Shown here one piece after another: positions 43,971-52,753 of a stretch of 64,000 nucleotides of DNA. The notes beneath the pieces are model-generated. The model saw only the letters and a list, made by a program, of their open reading frames with translations. It was not told where the DNA came from and did no database searches. This DNA comes from Achromobacter xylosoxidans. Lineage in GTDB: Bacteria; Pseudomonadota; Gammaproteobacteria; Burkholderiales; Burkholderiaceae_B. How positions within the stretch are numbered: position 1 is the stretch's first letter; each line of letters opens with the position of its first letter. The DNA is taken from positions 2,232,001 to 2,296,000 of the forward strand of contig NZ_LN831029.1 in the NCBI RefSeq assembly GCF_001457475.1, read 5' to 3'. The translations under genes were made by a program, and so were the position numbers.

Positions 43971-44705
43971 CTAGATGTCGGGCCGGATGCTCCCGTCGTC
44001 GTCGCCGAAGTCTTCCCGCAGGCGCGCCAGGATGCCGATCAGGTGCGCATGCATGGCATGGCGCGCGCGGATCGGATCCCGCGCCAGGATGGCGGTCAGG
44101 ATGCGCTGGTGCTCGGCATGGGCGACCGCCCAGACCTTGGTGTTGACGAAGTAGTCCTGCATGCGGCTGAACACCGGACTGGCCAGGCTCAAGCTCCACA
44201 AATGCGCCACCGCCGCCGCCAGCGCCGCATTGCCGCAGGCGGCGGCGATGGCGCTGTGGAATTCGCGGTCGTGCCAGCCCGGCGCGTCGGTCAGCGACAT
44301 GGCTTCGTGGGCCGCGCGGATGGCGGCGATCTGCGCCGGCGAACCCTGCTGCGCGGCCAGCGCGGCGCACTCGGGTTCGATCAGCATGCGCGCTTCGAGC
44401 AGGTCGAAGGGGCCGATATCGTCCTGGGTGGCCGCCTGTGCGCCGGCGGTGAGGGCGGGAGCGGCCTCGCGCGTGGCGGTGACGAACACGCCGGTGCCCA
44501 CGCGCACTTCCACATAGCCTTCGATCTCCAGCGCGATCAGCGCTTCCCGGATCGAGGCCCGGCTCACCTGCAGTTGCTCGGCCAGTTCCCGTTCCGACGG
44601 CAGCCGGCCGCCGCGCGGGAAATCGCCCGCGCGGATACGCCCGGCGATCTGGTCGGCGATCATGCGATAGAGGCGGGTCACGGCGACGGCTTGGAAGGTG
44701 TTCAT
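43971..44705 (-). CDS. GntR-family (FadR/FCD) regulator of the catabolic block
   Basis: A 244-residue regulator. The winged helix-turn-helix is LPSERELAEQLQVSRASIRE (about residues 40-59), then ALEIEGYVEVRVGTGVFV. The C-terminal FCD ligand domain has metal-ligand histidines in HDREFH and HAEHQRIL, ending RHAMHAHL. It is the first gene of the minus-strand block. TGGTCAGG motifs and TGGT-N6-ACCA lie 18-40 bp upstream, so autoregulation and control of the downstream catabolic genes are likely. Confidence 0.92.
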   Translation of the reverse strand: MNTFQAVAVTRLYRMIADQIAGRIRAGDFPRGGRLPSERELAEQLQVSRASIREALIALEIEGYVEVRVGTGVFVTATREAAPALTAGAQAATQDDIGPFDLLEARMLIEPECAALAAQQGSPAQIAAIRAAHEAMSLTDAPGWHDREFHSAIAAACGNAALAAAVAHLWSLSLASPVFSRMQDYFVNTKVWAVAHAEHQRILTAILARDPIRARHAMHAHLIGILARLREDFGDDDGSIRPDI

Positions 44706-44722
44706 CTCGGTACTGCAAATCT

Positions 44723-44840
44723 TGGTCAGGTGGTCAGGCCACCAATATAGGTAGCTTCCCCTTGAAATAAAAGTAAAAAACGTCCAATAGAGGGAAAACG
44801 ATCAGAGGGATTTCCCCTCTTCCTATCCGGTGGTCAGGCC
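44723..44840. promoter_or_regulatory. Repeated TGGTCAGG motifs, candidate GntR operators
   Basis: TGGTCAGG occurs at 44723-44730. TGGTCAGGCC occurs at 44731-44740, continuing to ACCA (44741-44744) to give an FCD-type TGGT-N6-ACCA site. TGGTCAGGCC recurs at 44831-44840, exactly 100 bp further. Between them AGAGGG/CCCTCT (44804-44820) can form a hairpin. The rest of the 304-bp gap 44706-45009 is AT-rich around 44760-44800 with no gene. Confidence 0.6.
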
Positions 44841-45009
44841 AGTTGGAGCCGCCTGTGCGGCCTGGCTGCGGGCGGCGTGCTTTACAGTTTCAGAACAATT
44901 GCCGAACAAATCCCCCGGCGTTGGAGCCGGACCGGGATCTGATAATTCCTGCGCCTCGAAACGGGGCGACAGGGCGGGGCATCGCGTACGCCAGAAACGG
45001 GAGAGTGGC

Positions 45010-46488
45010 GTGCAATCGGGCGTCAGAGAGGCGTGGAAACCGGGGCTGCGGCGGACCGGCATCGGCATGGCGGTGTTCGCCCTGGCCTGGCTCTGGTTGT
45101 CGAACCGGATCGTGCTGGCGCCGCCGACCGACAACATCGAGCAATTGATCTGGGTGCGCAGCCTGGAATGGGGTTACTACAAACATCCGCCGCTGCCGAC
45201 CTGGTTGCTGTGGCCGGTGGTGCGCCTGCTGGGCTGGAATGCCTGGGCCACTTATGTCCTGGGCGCGGCCTGCACGCTGGGGGCGTTCGCGCTGTTATGG
45301 AACATGCTGCGCGGCATGCGCGGCGAGGCCTATGCCGCGACGGCCGCGTTGGCTGGCCTGTGCATCACGTTCTACAACGGCAGGTTGTACTTCTACAACC
45401 ACGAGATCGTCCTGATTCCATTGGTGGCGGGGTGCGCGGCGGCGTGCTGGCAGGCCTACAGCACCCGCAAGATCGGCTGGTGGGTCGTGCTTGGCGTCTG
45501 TCTTGGGCTGGGGGCGCTGGCCAAGTACCAGGCCGCTGTCGCGGGGCTGGCGGTGCTGGCGTTCTGGTGCCGCCGCAAAGCCTGGCGCGACCCCATGCAC
45601 CGGTTCGGCCTGCAGGTCGCGGGCCTGACCGCGCTGGCCGTGTTCGCGCCGCACCTGATCTGGTTGATCCACCACGATTTCGAGCCGCTGCGCTATGCCA
45701 TGTCGTCGTCACTGGCCGCCGGCCTGCCATGGAGCGGGCGCGCGCACGAGATCGCCAGATGGTGGGGCGACCAATTGCTGAACCGCGCGCTGCCGGCCTG
45801 GGTTTTCCTTGCGGCGCTCTGGGTAGTGGGCCGTGGAGATCGCAACGCGCGCGCCGCGGCGCCGGCCGCGGACGGCGACGCGGCGCGCGCGCTGTTGCTG
45901 TCGTTCGGCCTGATCCCGCTGCTGTTCGTCAGCGTGATGACGTTGATCTCGGGTTCGCATATCCAGTTGCACTGGGGCACGCCGTTCCTGCTGTTCGTCG
46001 TGCCGGCGGCGATGGAGCTGACACGATCGGCCTGGCAGGCGCCTTTCCGGCCGCGCCGGGCGGTCCTGGTGTTCGTGCTCATCCAGCTGTTGCTGATGGC
46101 GCGGGTGGAATTGACCGGCCCCAATGGCGCCGGCCTGATGCGGCGCGCCTCCGACTGGCGTTACTTCGACGCGCAAGCCCTGGCGGACACGCTGCATCCG
46201 CGCGCCGTCGCGGAACTGGGCGGTCCGGTGCGCGTGATCTCGGGGCCGTGGGAGGAGTCGGGCGCATTGGCGTTGAGGCTGCCCGGGCAACCGTTGGTAT
46301 TGATCCACGGGCAGCTGCGATTCAGCCCGTGGGTTGGCGCCGACCTGCTGGCCGCGTGTGGTGCCCTGGAATTGAGCAAGGGCCGGACGCGGCCCGATGG
46401 CTTCGCGCCAGTGGGACCCGCGTTTCCGTCGCTGTACTGGCGGGTCTGGCGGCCAGCCACGGATTGCGGCGGCGATGCCGCGCAATAG
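45010..46488 (+). CDS. ArnT-like/GT39-family membrane glycosyltransferase
   Basis: Polyprenyl-phosphate-sugar-dependent transferase, 492 residues from GTG 45010 (GGGAGAG upstream). An upstream open frame to 44830 lacks family similarity. The periplasmic catalytic motif PPTDNIEQ (D41, E44) follows the first helix, and YKHPPLPTWLLWP is typical of the PMT/ArnT superfamily. About 10-12 membrane segments are followed by a soluble C-terminal domain. It probably adds a sugar to lipid A, a glycan or a protein in the periplasm. No arn genes adjoin it, so acceptor and donor are unknown. Confidence 0.85.
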   Translation: MQSGVREAWKPGLRRTGIGMAVFALAWLWLSNRIVLAPPTDNIEQLIWVRSLEWGYYKHPPLPTWLLWPVVRLLGWNAWATYVLGAACTLGAFALLWNMLRGMRGEAYAATAALAGLCITFYNGRLYFYNHEIVLIPLVAGCAAACWQAYSTRKIGWWVVLGVCLGLGALAKYQAAVAGLAVLAFWCRRKAWRDPMHRFGLQVAGLTALAVFAPHLIWLIHHDFEPLRYAMSSSLAAGLPWSGRAHEIARWWGDQLLNRALPAWVFLAALWVVGRGDRNARAAAPAADGDAARALLLSFGLIPLLFVSVMTLISGSHIQLHWGTPFLLFVVPAAMELTRSAWQAPFRPRRAVLVFVLIQLLLMARVELTGPNGAGLMRRASDWRYFDAQALADTLHPRAVAELGGPVRVISGPWEESGALALRLPGQPLVLIHGQLRFSPWVGADLLAACGALELSKGRTRPDGFAPVGPAFPSLYWRVWRPATDCGGDAAQ

Positions 46489-46588
46489 CGCGGACAGGGA
46501 TCGTCCGGGTGGTGGCGATGGACGGGAAGGGCGAGCGGCGGCGCATGTCCGTGGCCCGGCCGGCCGTCCCGCTTCGCTGAACGGGGAA

Positions 46589-46852
46589 TCAGGTTCCGGT
46601 ATCGGGTTCCGGCGTCTGCGTGAAGGCGCGCACCAGGCGCGCAATGCCGTCCAGTTCGTCGTGCGCGCCGGTCGCCCATTCGGGCTTGTCGAAAGGGCTG
46701 TCCGATGGCGTGTCGTCCAGATTGGCCTTCAGGTCGTCCAGCAGCTCCAGCGCCATATCGGTGGCTTGCGGGCTACCGCGGGTGGAAAGGGCGATGGCGA
46801 TCGCCAGCGCCTGGCGCAGCGCGAGCAGGCGGCCGTCGAGTTCGGTGTCCAC
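46589..46852 (-). CDS. Conserved-looking small acidic protein (87 aa)
   Basis: Unrecognised 87-residue protein starting with GTG at 46852 (AAGGA eight bases upstream). It has a helical N-terminal half (LLALRQALAIAIALSTRG, MALELLDDLKANL) and an acidic Pro-rich end. No signal peptide, membrane helix or cysteine. It lies alone, divergent from hemN. Confidence 0.6.
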   Translation of the reverse strand: MDTELDGRLLALRQALAIAIALSTRGSPQATDMALELLDDLKANLDDTPSDSPFDKPEWATGAHDELDGIARLVRAFTQTPEPDTGT

Positions 46853-46965
46853 GGGGAAGGTCCTTGTGATGGGGGGAATCCCCGCATTTTACGGGGCGGG
46901 GCGCCGCCACGCGCCGGGACCGGCAGTTTCGGTTGTTGCGCCCCTTTGCCTGCCTGCGAGCCCGT

Positions 46966-46979
46966 TTGCGCAAGATCAA
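46966..46979 (+). promoter_or_regulatory. FNR/ANR-type box upstream of hemN
   Basis: TTGCG-CAAG-ATCAA has one perfect half-site (ATCAA) and one degraded half-site, 36 bp before hemN. FNR control of oxygen-independent coproporphyrinogen oxidase is well established in proteobacteria. Confidence 0.6.
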
Positions 46980-47014
46980 GGCCTGGGGGGAGCCTCAGGC
47001 GAATAATCAAGGGT

Positions 47015-48442
47015 ATGCAAGCCGTCCTACGCCCACTCTCCGCCGAACCGCCGGCCACCGCGGCCGAACCGTTCTTTCCGCCCCAGTTGCTGGCCCGGCT
47101 GGACAAGAACGGTCCTCGCTACACCTCCTATCCCACGGCCGACCGCTACCACCCCGGTTTTGCCGAAGCCGAATACCGCCAGGCCTTGCGGCAACGGCGC
47201 GAGGCCTGTACGAACGAGCCCTTGTCGCTCTACGTACACATTCCGTTCTGTGATTCCGTCTGTTACTACTGTGCCTGTAACAAGGTCATCACGCGCCATC
47301 ACGATCGCGCCGCGCGTTACCTCGATGCCCTGGCGCGGGAAATCGCGTTGCACGTGGCCGAACTGGGCGCGGGCATGCCGGTCTCGCAGCTTCACTTCGG
47401 GGGCGGCACGCCCACCTTCCTGTCCGACGAAGAGCTGGACCGCCTGATGGCGGACTTGCGCGGCGCATTCCGTTTCGAACCAGACGCGGAAATCTCCATC
47501 GAGGTGGATCCCCGCACGGCCACCCCGCAGCGGCTGGAGAAATTGCGACGGCTGGGTTTCAACCGGCTGAGCTTCGGCGTGCAGGATTTCGATGCGCGCG
47601 TGCAAGTGGCGGTGCATCGAGTGCAGTCCTTCGAAGACGTGCGCGACCTGATGCAAAGCGCCCGCGCGCTGGACTATGCCTCGATCAACGTCGACCTCAT
47701 CTACGGCCTGCCGCTGCAGACTGCCGAATCCTTCGCGCGCACCATCGCCCAGGTCAGCGCGTTGCGGCCCGACCGCATCGCGCTGTACGCCTACGCCCAC
47801 CTGCCGGAACGCTTCAAGCCGCAGCGGCGCATCAATCCGCTCGACCTGCCCGACCGCGCTACGCGGGTCGGGCTGCTCAGCGCGGCCATCGAAGGGTTCC
47901 TGAAGCAGGGCTACGCCTACATCGGCATGGACCATTTCGCCTTGAACACCGACGCCCTGGCCATCGCCAAGCAGCGCGGCCAATTGCATCGCAACTTCCA
48001 GGGCTACAGCACCCAACCCGATCGTGACCTGGTCGCGCTCGGCGTATCGGCCATCGGCCGCATCGGCGATACCTACAGCCAGAACGCCAAGGACCTCGAC
48101 GAATACTACGCCGCCATCGAATCTGGCCGGTTTGCGGTCGAAAAGGGACTGGCGCTCAATGCGGACGACCTGGTCCGGCGTGAGGTCATCATGGACATCA
48201 TGTGCCAGGGGCGCGTGGATTTCGCGCGCGTGGAGGCGCGCCATGGCCTGCGGTTCGGCACGTATTTCGGACCGGAGCTGACGCAGATGGCCAACCTGGC
48301 CGAACTGGGATTGGTGAACCTGGGCGCTGGCGAACTGCGCGTGACCGGCCTGGGCTGGTATTTCGTCCGGGCGGTCGCCATGGCGTTCGACGGCTATCTG
48401 CGCAGCGCCAGCACGGGCGCCAGCTACTCGCGCATCATTTGA
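47015..48442 (+). CDS. hemN: Oxygen-independent coproporphyrinogen III dehydrogenase
   Basis: Radical-SAM enzyme converting coproporphyrinogen III to protoporphyrinogen IX without oxygen. It has 475 residues, the HemN length. The [4Fe-4S]-SAM cysteines are C79, C83 and C86 (FCDSVCYYCACN), preceded by SLYVHIPF. GGGTPTFL and INVDLIYGLPLQT follow. The C-terminal HemN domain includes GMDHFAL and NFQGYSTQ. The ATG at 47015 lies 36 bp after an FNR-like box, which suggests induction under low oxygen. Confidence 0.96.
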   Translation: MQAVLRPLSAEPPATAAEPFFPPQLLARLDKNGPRYTSYPTADRYHPGFAEAEYRQALRQRREACTNEPLSLYVHIPFCDSVCYYCACNKVITRHHDRAARYLDALAREIALHVAELGAGMPVSQLHFGGGTPTFLSDEELDRLMADLRGAFRFEPDAEISIEVDPRTATPQRLEKLRRLGFNRLSFGVQDFDARVQVAVHRVQSFEDVRDLMQSARALDYASINVDLIYGLPLQTAESFARTIAQVSALRPDRIALYAYAHLPERFKPQRRINPLDLPDRATRVGLLSAAIEGFLKQGYAYIGMDHFALNTDALAIAKQRGQLHRNFQGYSTQPDRDLVALGVSAIGRIGDTYSQNAKDLDEYYAAIESGRFAVEKGLALNADDLVRREVIMDIMCQGRVDFARVEARHGLRFGTYFGPELTQMANLAELGLVNLGAGELRVTGLGWYFVRAVAMAFDGYLRSASTGASYSRII

Positions 48443-48496
48443 GGCGCCGGAGTGGGCGTCGGCGTCGTGCGATGACGGCCGGCCGCCGGGTGGGGG

Positions 48497-49231
48497 TCAT
48501 TCCGCGAATTTTTCGCGCAGGAACAGGGCCAGCGCCAGATCGTCGGACAGCTGCAGCTTGCGCATGGCGCGGCGCTTGTGGGTGCTGACGGTCTTCTTGC
48601 TGCGCTTCAGGCGCATGGCGATCTGCGTGACCGACATCCCCTGGCTGATATGACGCAGGACTTCGACCTCGGAAGTGGTCAGCAGGGCATGCGGCGGCCT
48701 GGGGGACAGGGGGCGGATCTTGCCTTCCTGCACGGACAGGAACGGGTCCTTGCGGCTGAGGACGCCGTGGATCATCTCGGGCAGCAGGATCATGCCCCAT
48801 TGCTTGGCCAGGTAGCCGTTGGCGCCGGCGCGGAACGCCGCATACTGGGTCTCCTGGCGGTTGCCGGCCGAGAACGTGATGATCGCCATGGACGGGTGAT
48901 AGCGCCGCAGCCTGCGCAGGTAGTTGACGCCGTCCCAGGGCTCCTGGGGCAGGTAGAAGTCGATCAGGGCGACATCGCAAGGCGAGGTCGCGAGTTTTTC
49001 GAGCAGCCTGCGGGCCGAGGTTTCCTGGTGGATGACGCGGAAGCCGGGGCGCGAGTCGAGGTAGGCGCCGACGCCCAGCGCGACGACCGGATGGTCGTCC
49101 AGGATCGCGACCCGGATGACGGGCGGCGGCCGCGACAGCAGCAGGTGCTTGCGAGAATTGGGGCGGTCACCTGCATCGTTGGGTCGCGGCTCGGAAAAGG
49201 AGGCGGCGTCCGGCGCTGAGGCAGTATTCAT
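48497..49231 (-). CDS. LuxR-family response regulator (RcsB/BvgA-like)
   Basis: A 244-residue regulator from ATG 49231 (GGAG six bases upstream). About 38 N-terminal residues precede a complete receiver: D45-D46 (VAILDDHPVV), phospho-acceptor D91 (ALIDFYLP), S121 and K143 (NGYLAKQ). The C-terminal helix-turn-helix (about 183-235: LTTSEVEVLRHISQGMSVTQ, then KTVSTHKRRAMRKL) is of the RcsB/BvgA type. No histidine kinase is adjacent, so the partner lies elsewhere. It is divergent from rfbD over a 290-bp region with no other gene. Confidence 0.9.
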   Translation of the reverse strand: MNTASAPDAASFSEPRPNDAGDRPNSRKHLLLSRPPPVIRVAILDDHPVVALGVGAYLDSRPGFRVIHQETSARRLLEKLATSPCDVALIDFYLPQEPWDGVNYLRRLRRYHPSMAIITFSAGNRQETQYAAFRAGANGYLAKQWGMILLPEMIHGVLSRKDPFLSVQEGKIRPLSPRPPHALLTTSEVEVLRHISQGMSVTQIAMRLKRSKKTVSTHKRRAMRKLQLSDDLALALFLREKFAE

Positions 49232-49523
49232 CAAGGCTCCACAGAATGGCAATGGCAACGGTCCGGTAAAAAGGGCGCGCCCGTGGGCGGCGGCTCCGTA
49301 CTCGCCGTAACCAGTCCGAAATTCGAGTGCGAAGCTTATGGTCTTACGGCTCGTTCTGGCCAAAAACTAAACGCGAATAAGACGAAACTACATTCGTAAT
49401 AACGTAGCGCGACGTTACTGGCCCGCTCGCGAGGTGCCGCCCGCGGGGAATAGAATTCCCTGGTTTTCCGGACCGGCATGTGGCCGGACCGCGGCGCAAG
49501 GCAAGCATGGCGATGGACGGCAG

Positions 49524-50438
49524 ATGCCCAAGAAGATCCTGGTGATAGGCAGGGACGGCCAACTCGGCTTCGAGTTGCGGCGCAGCCTCGCGCCCCTGGG
49601 CGTGGTGACGGCGGTCGGCCGGGCCGATTGCGACCTGACCTATCCGCTGCAGATCGCGCGGCTGGTGCGGCGTGAAAAGCCCGACGTCATCGTCAATGCG
49701 GCCGCCTTCACCGCGGTCGAACGGGCGCAAGAGGATGGGGTGCGCGCCATGCGCATCAACGCCGAGGCCGCGGGCGAACTGTCCGCGCTGGCTGCCGAGC
49801 GCGGCGCGCTGATCGTCCATTATTCGTCCGACTACGTGTTCGATGGCGCCAAGCCCGGCGCCTATGACGAGCGCGACACGCCGGCGCCGTTGAACGTCTA
49901 TGGCCGCAGCAAGCTGGCCGGCGAGCAGGCGGTGCGCGCCATGAATCCCGCGCATCTGGTGTTCCGCACCTCGTGGGTCTATGGCGTGTTCGGCAATAGT
50001 TTCCTGAAGACCATGCTCATGGCCTTGCGGCAACCAGAGACGCTGCGCGTGGTGAGCGACCAGCGCGGCGCGCCGACGGGCGCCGCCTATATCGCCGATG
50101 CCACCGCCCTGGTCCTGGCTCGCTACCTGGCGCGGCCGGCGGACGAGGCCTTTCCGTTCGGCCTGTACCATCTGGCGGCCACCGGCGACGCCAGTTGGCA
50201 TGAATACGCCTGCTTCATCGCCCAGCAGGCCCGGCGCGCCGGCCTGGCGGTCACGTTGACGCCCGCCGACATCCGGGCAGTGCCATCCGATCAATACCCC
50301 ACCACGGCGCGCCGTCCGTTGAATTCGCGGCTCGACAGCCGGCTGCTCGAGCGCACCTTCGGAATCCGCGCCCCGCACTGGGAGGACGGGGTGACCCATG
50401 CCCTGGCCGCGATCGCCGACAGCCGCAATCTGGCCTGA
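49524..50438 (+). CDS. rfbD: dTDP-4-dehydrorhamnose reductase
   Basis: Last step of dTDP-L-rhamnose synthesis for surface polysaccharide. It has 304 residues. The Rossmann start is ILVIGRDGQLGFELRR. The substrate motif is HYSSDYVFDG (about 99-108). The catalytic Y126/K130 pair is in NVYGRSK, followed by RTSWVYG. rfbA, rfbB and rfbC are not here. The start at 49524 fits the family. An upstream extension to 49434 does not. Confidence 0.94.
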   Translation: MPKKILVIGRDGQLGFELRRSLAPLGVVTAVGRADCDLTYPLQIARLVRREKPDVIVNAAAFTAVERAQEDGVRAMRINAEAAGELSALAAERGALIVHYSSDYVFDGAKPGAYDERDTPAPLNVYGRSKLAGEQAVRAMNPAHLVFRTSWVYGVFGNSFLKTMLMALRQPETLRVVSDQRGAPTGAAYIADATALVLARYLARPADEAFPFGLYHLAATGDASWHEYACFIAQQARRAGLAVTLTPADIRAVPSDQYPTTARRPLNSRLDSRLLERTFGIRAPHWEDGVTHALAAIADSRNLA

Positions 50439-50497
50439 TCCGGACACGCTTCTTGCCGGCACTGTCGTGCCAATGTCACGAAAGGGGGCGCAAAAGG

Positions 50498-50506
50498 TGC
50501 TACAAT
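50498..50506 (+). promoter_or_regulatory. Extended -10 promoter for thrS
   Basis: TGC-TACAAT (TACAAT at 50501-50506) forms an extended -10. No good -35 is seen at 17 bp. It would give an about 270-nt leader containing the Thr-rich frame and hairpin. Confidence 0.5.
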
Positions 50507-50586
50507 CGGCAACGATAAAGCCCGTCAGTTTCGCTGGCGGCGCATCGCCAGGTTGTCCTGAAATTACCCCGCAAGGTCCGAATACC

Positions 50587-50643
50587 ATGTTTTTCCCGCT
50601 GGCACGAACTACGACCCGGAACTTTCGCCCTATGTCGCGTTAG
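50587..50643 (+). CDS. Candidate thrS leader peptide with Thr-Thr-Thr
   Basis: An 18-codon frame, MFFPLARTTTRNFRPMSR, has three consecutive threonine codons (ACT ACG ACC, 50608-50616). It lies between the promoter and a perfect hairpin in front of threonyl-tRNA synthetase. AAGG lies about ten bases upstream of the ATG. The layout (control codons, then stem-loop, then synthetase gene) is that of ribosome-mediated attenuation, as known for pheST in E. coli. E. coli thrS is instead controlled translationally. No experiment is implied. Confidence 0.6.
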   Translation: MFFPLARTTTRNFRPMSR

Positions 50644-50705
50644 TTTTTCGTGCGTCGGGTTTCACCGTGTCAGGTCAGCGGTAGGACTCAGCAAGACAAC
50701 CAGAT

Positions 50706-50739
50706 AAACGCGGCTACCAGCCGCGTTTGTCGTTTCTGA
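50706..50739 (+). terminator. Perfect stem-loop in thrS leader (possible attenuator)
   Basis: AAACGCGGCT (50706-50715) and AGCCGCGTTT (50719-50728) form a perfect 10-bp stem with an ACC loop, followed by GTCGTTT and more T-rich sequence. The T-tract is broken, so termination strength is uncertain. Confidence 0.6.
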
Positions 50740-50780
50740 ATTTCGTTTCTTTTTCCCAAGAACCCCAGGAAGCACTCCCG

Positions 50781-52733
50781 ATGGTACAGATCACATTGCC
50801 CGATGGTTCGCAGCGCCAATACCCGGGGCCGGTCACGGTCGCCGAAGTGGCGCAGTCGATCGGCGCGGGATTGGCCAAAGCCGCCTTGGGCGGCCGCGTG
50901 ACCTTTGACGGCGCCGACTCCACGCTGGTCGACACCAGCTACCGCATCGAGGGCGACGCCCGCCTGGCCATCGTGACCGCCAAGGACGCCGACGGGCTGG
51001 ACATGATCCGCCATTCCACGGCCCACCTGCTGGCTTATGCCGTCAAGGAGCTGTTCCCCGACGCGCAGGTCACCATCGGCCCCGTGATCGACAACGGCTT
51101 CTACTACGACTTCTCGTACAAGCGCCCGTTCACGCCGGAAGACCTGGCCGCCATCGAGAAGAAGATGGCCGAGCTGGCCAAGAAAGACGAAGTCGTGACG
51201 CGTGAAGTCTGGTCGCGCGACGACGCCGTCGAGTTCTTCAAGGGCATCGGTGAAAAGTACAAGGCCGAGATCATCGCCTCGATCCCGTCGAACGAACCGC
51301 TCAGCCTGTACCGCGAAGGCGAATTCATCGACCTGTGCCGCGGCCCGCACGTGCCGTCCACGGGCAAGCTGAAGGTCTTCAAGCTGATGAAGGTGGCCGG
51401 CGCCTACTGGCGCGGCGACAGCAAGAACGAGATGCTCCAGCGCATCTACGGCACGGCCTGGGCCACCAAGGAAGAACAGGAGGCCTACCTGCACATGCTG
51501 GAAGAGGCCGAGCGCCGCGATCACCGCAAGATCGGCCGCGAGCTCGACCTGTTCCACTTCCAGGACGAAGCGCCTGGTCTGATTTTCTGGCACCCCAAGG
51601 GCTGGGCCCTGTGGCAGCAGGTGGAGCAGTACATGCGCTCCGTCTATCGCGACAACGGCTACCAGGAAGTGAAGGCGCCGCAGATCCTCGACATCTCGCT
51701 CTGGAAGAAGACGGGGCATTGGGACAACTACCGTGAAAACATGTTCACGACGGAGTCCGAGAACCGCGTCTATGGCCTCAAGCCCATGAACTGCCCGGGC
51801 CACGTGCAGATCTTCAACGCCGGCCTGCACTCGTACCGCGAGCTGCCGCTGCGCTACGGCGAATTCGGCCAGTGCCACCGCAACGAACCGTCCGGCTCGC
51901 TGCACGGCATGATGCGCGTGCGCGGCTTCACGCAGGACGACGGCCACATCTTCTGTACCGAAGAACAGCTCCAGGACGAATGCGCCGACTTCACGGCCCT
52001 GCTGCAGAAGGTCTACCGCGACTTCGGCTTCACCGAAGTGCTGTACAAGGTCGCCACGCGCCCGGAAAAGCGCATCGGCTCGGACGAGGTCTGGGACACG
52101 GCCGAACAGGCCCTGATGGAAAGCCTGCGCCGCACCGGCTGCGAATTCGAGATCTCTCCGGGAGAGGGCGCGTTCTACGGCCCCAAGGTCGAATACACGC
52201 TGAAGGACGCCATCGGCCGCCACTGGCAGTGCGGCACGATCCAGGTCGACTTCTCCATGCCCGTGCGCCTGGGCGCCGAGTACGTGGACCAGAACGACCA
52301 GCGCCGTCCGCCCGTGATGCTGCACCGCGCCATCCTGGGTTCGCTGGAGCGTTTCATCGGCATGCTGATCGAAAACCACGCCGGCGCGATGCCGCCCTGG
52401 CTGGCTCCGGTGCAGGCCGTGGTGTGCTGCATTTCCGAACCTTCGGCCGATTATGCGGCTGAAATCACGCAAAGCCTGAAAAAACAAGGCTTTAGAGTAG
52501 AGTCCGATTTGCGCGGTGAAAAAATCACTCGTAAAATTCGGGAGCACAGCCTGCAAAAGGTGCCGTACATCCTCGTCGTCGGCGACAAGGAGAAGCAAAA
52601 CGGTACCGTCGCCGTACGCGGATTGGGCGGTCTGGACCTCGGCGCCATTGCGTTCGACGACTTCGTCGCCCGCCTGTCCGAAGACGTATCCACCCGCCGC
52701 GACGTCAATCAACCCGATGGCAGCGCTGCTTAA
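50781..52733 (+). CDS. thrS: Threonyl-tRNA synthetase
   Basis: Charges tRNA-Thr. It has 650 residues from ATG 50781 (AGGAAG upstream). Domains: TGS (about 1-62), SAD editing domain with [15 protein letters not shown] and the zinc-like CRGPHVP, class II core (about 240-540) with [10 protein letters not shown] (zinc Cys), the motif 2 region [20 protein letters not shown], and the motif 3 region [20 protein letters not shown]. The C-terminal anticodon-binding domain runs from [10 protein letters not shown]. It is preceded by a Thr-rich leader frame and stem-loop and followed by infC. Confidence 0.97.
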   Translation: MVQITLPDGSQRQYPGPVTVAEVAQSIGAGLAKAALGGRVTFDGADSTLVDTSYRIEGDARLAIVTAKDADGLDMIRHSTAHLLAYAVKELFPDAQVTIGPVIDNGFYYDFSYKRPFTPEDLAAIEKKMAELAKKDEVVTREVWSRDDAVEFFKGIGEKYKAEIIASIPSNEPLSLYREGEFIDLCRGPHVPSTGKLKVFKLMKVAGAYWRGDSKNEMLQRIYGTAWATKEEQEAYLHMLEEAERRDHRKIGRELDLFHFQDEAPGLIFWHPKGWALWQQVEQYMRSVYRDNGYQEVKAPQILDISLWKKTGHWDNYRENMFTTESENRVYGLKPMNCPGHVQIFNAGLHSYRELPLRYGEFGQCHRNEPSGSLHGMMRVRGFTQDDGHIFCTEEQLQDECADFTALLQKVYRDFGFTEVLYKVATRPEKRIGSDEVWDTAEQALMESLRRTGCEFEISPGEGAFYGPKVEYTLKDAIGRHWQCGTIQVDFSMPVRLGAEYVDQNDQRRPPVMLHRAILGSLERFIGMLIENHAGAMPPWLAPVQAVVCCISEPSADYAAEITQSLKKQGFRVESDLRGEKITRKIREHSLQKVPYILVVGDKEKQNGTVAVRGLGGLDLGAIAFDDFVARLSEDVSTRRDVNQPDGSAA

Positions 52734-52753
52734 CATTTCTAGGAGCTTTCAAC

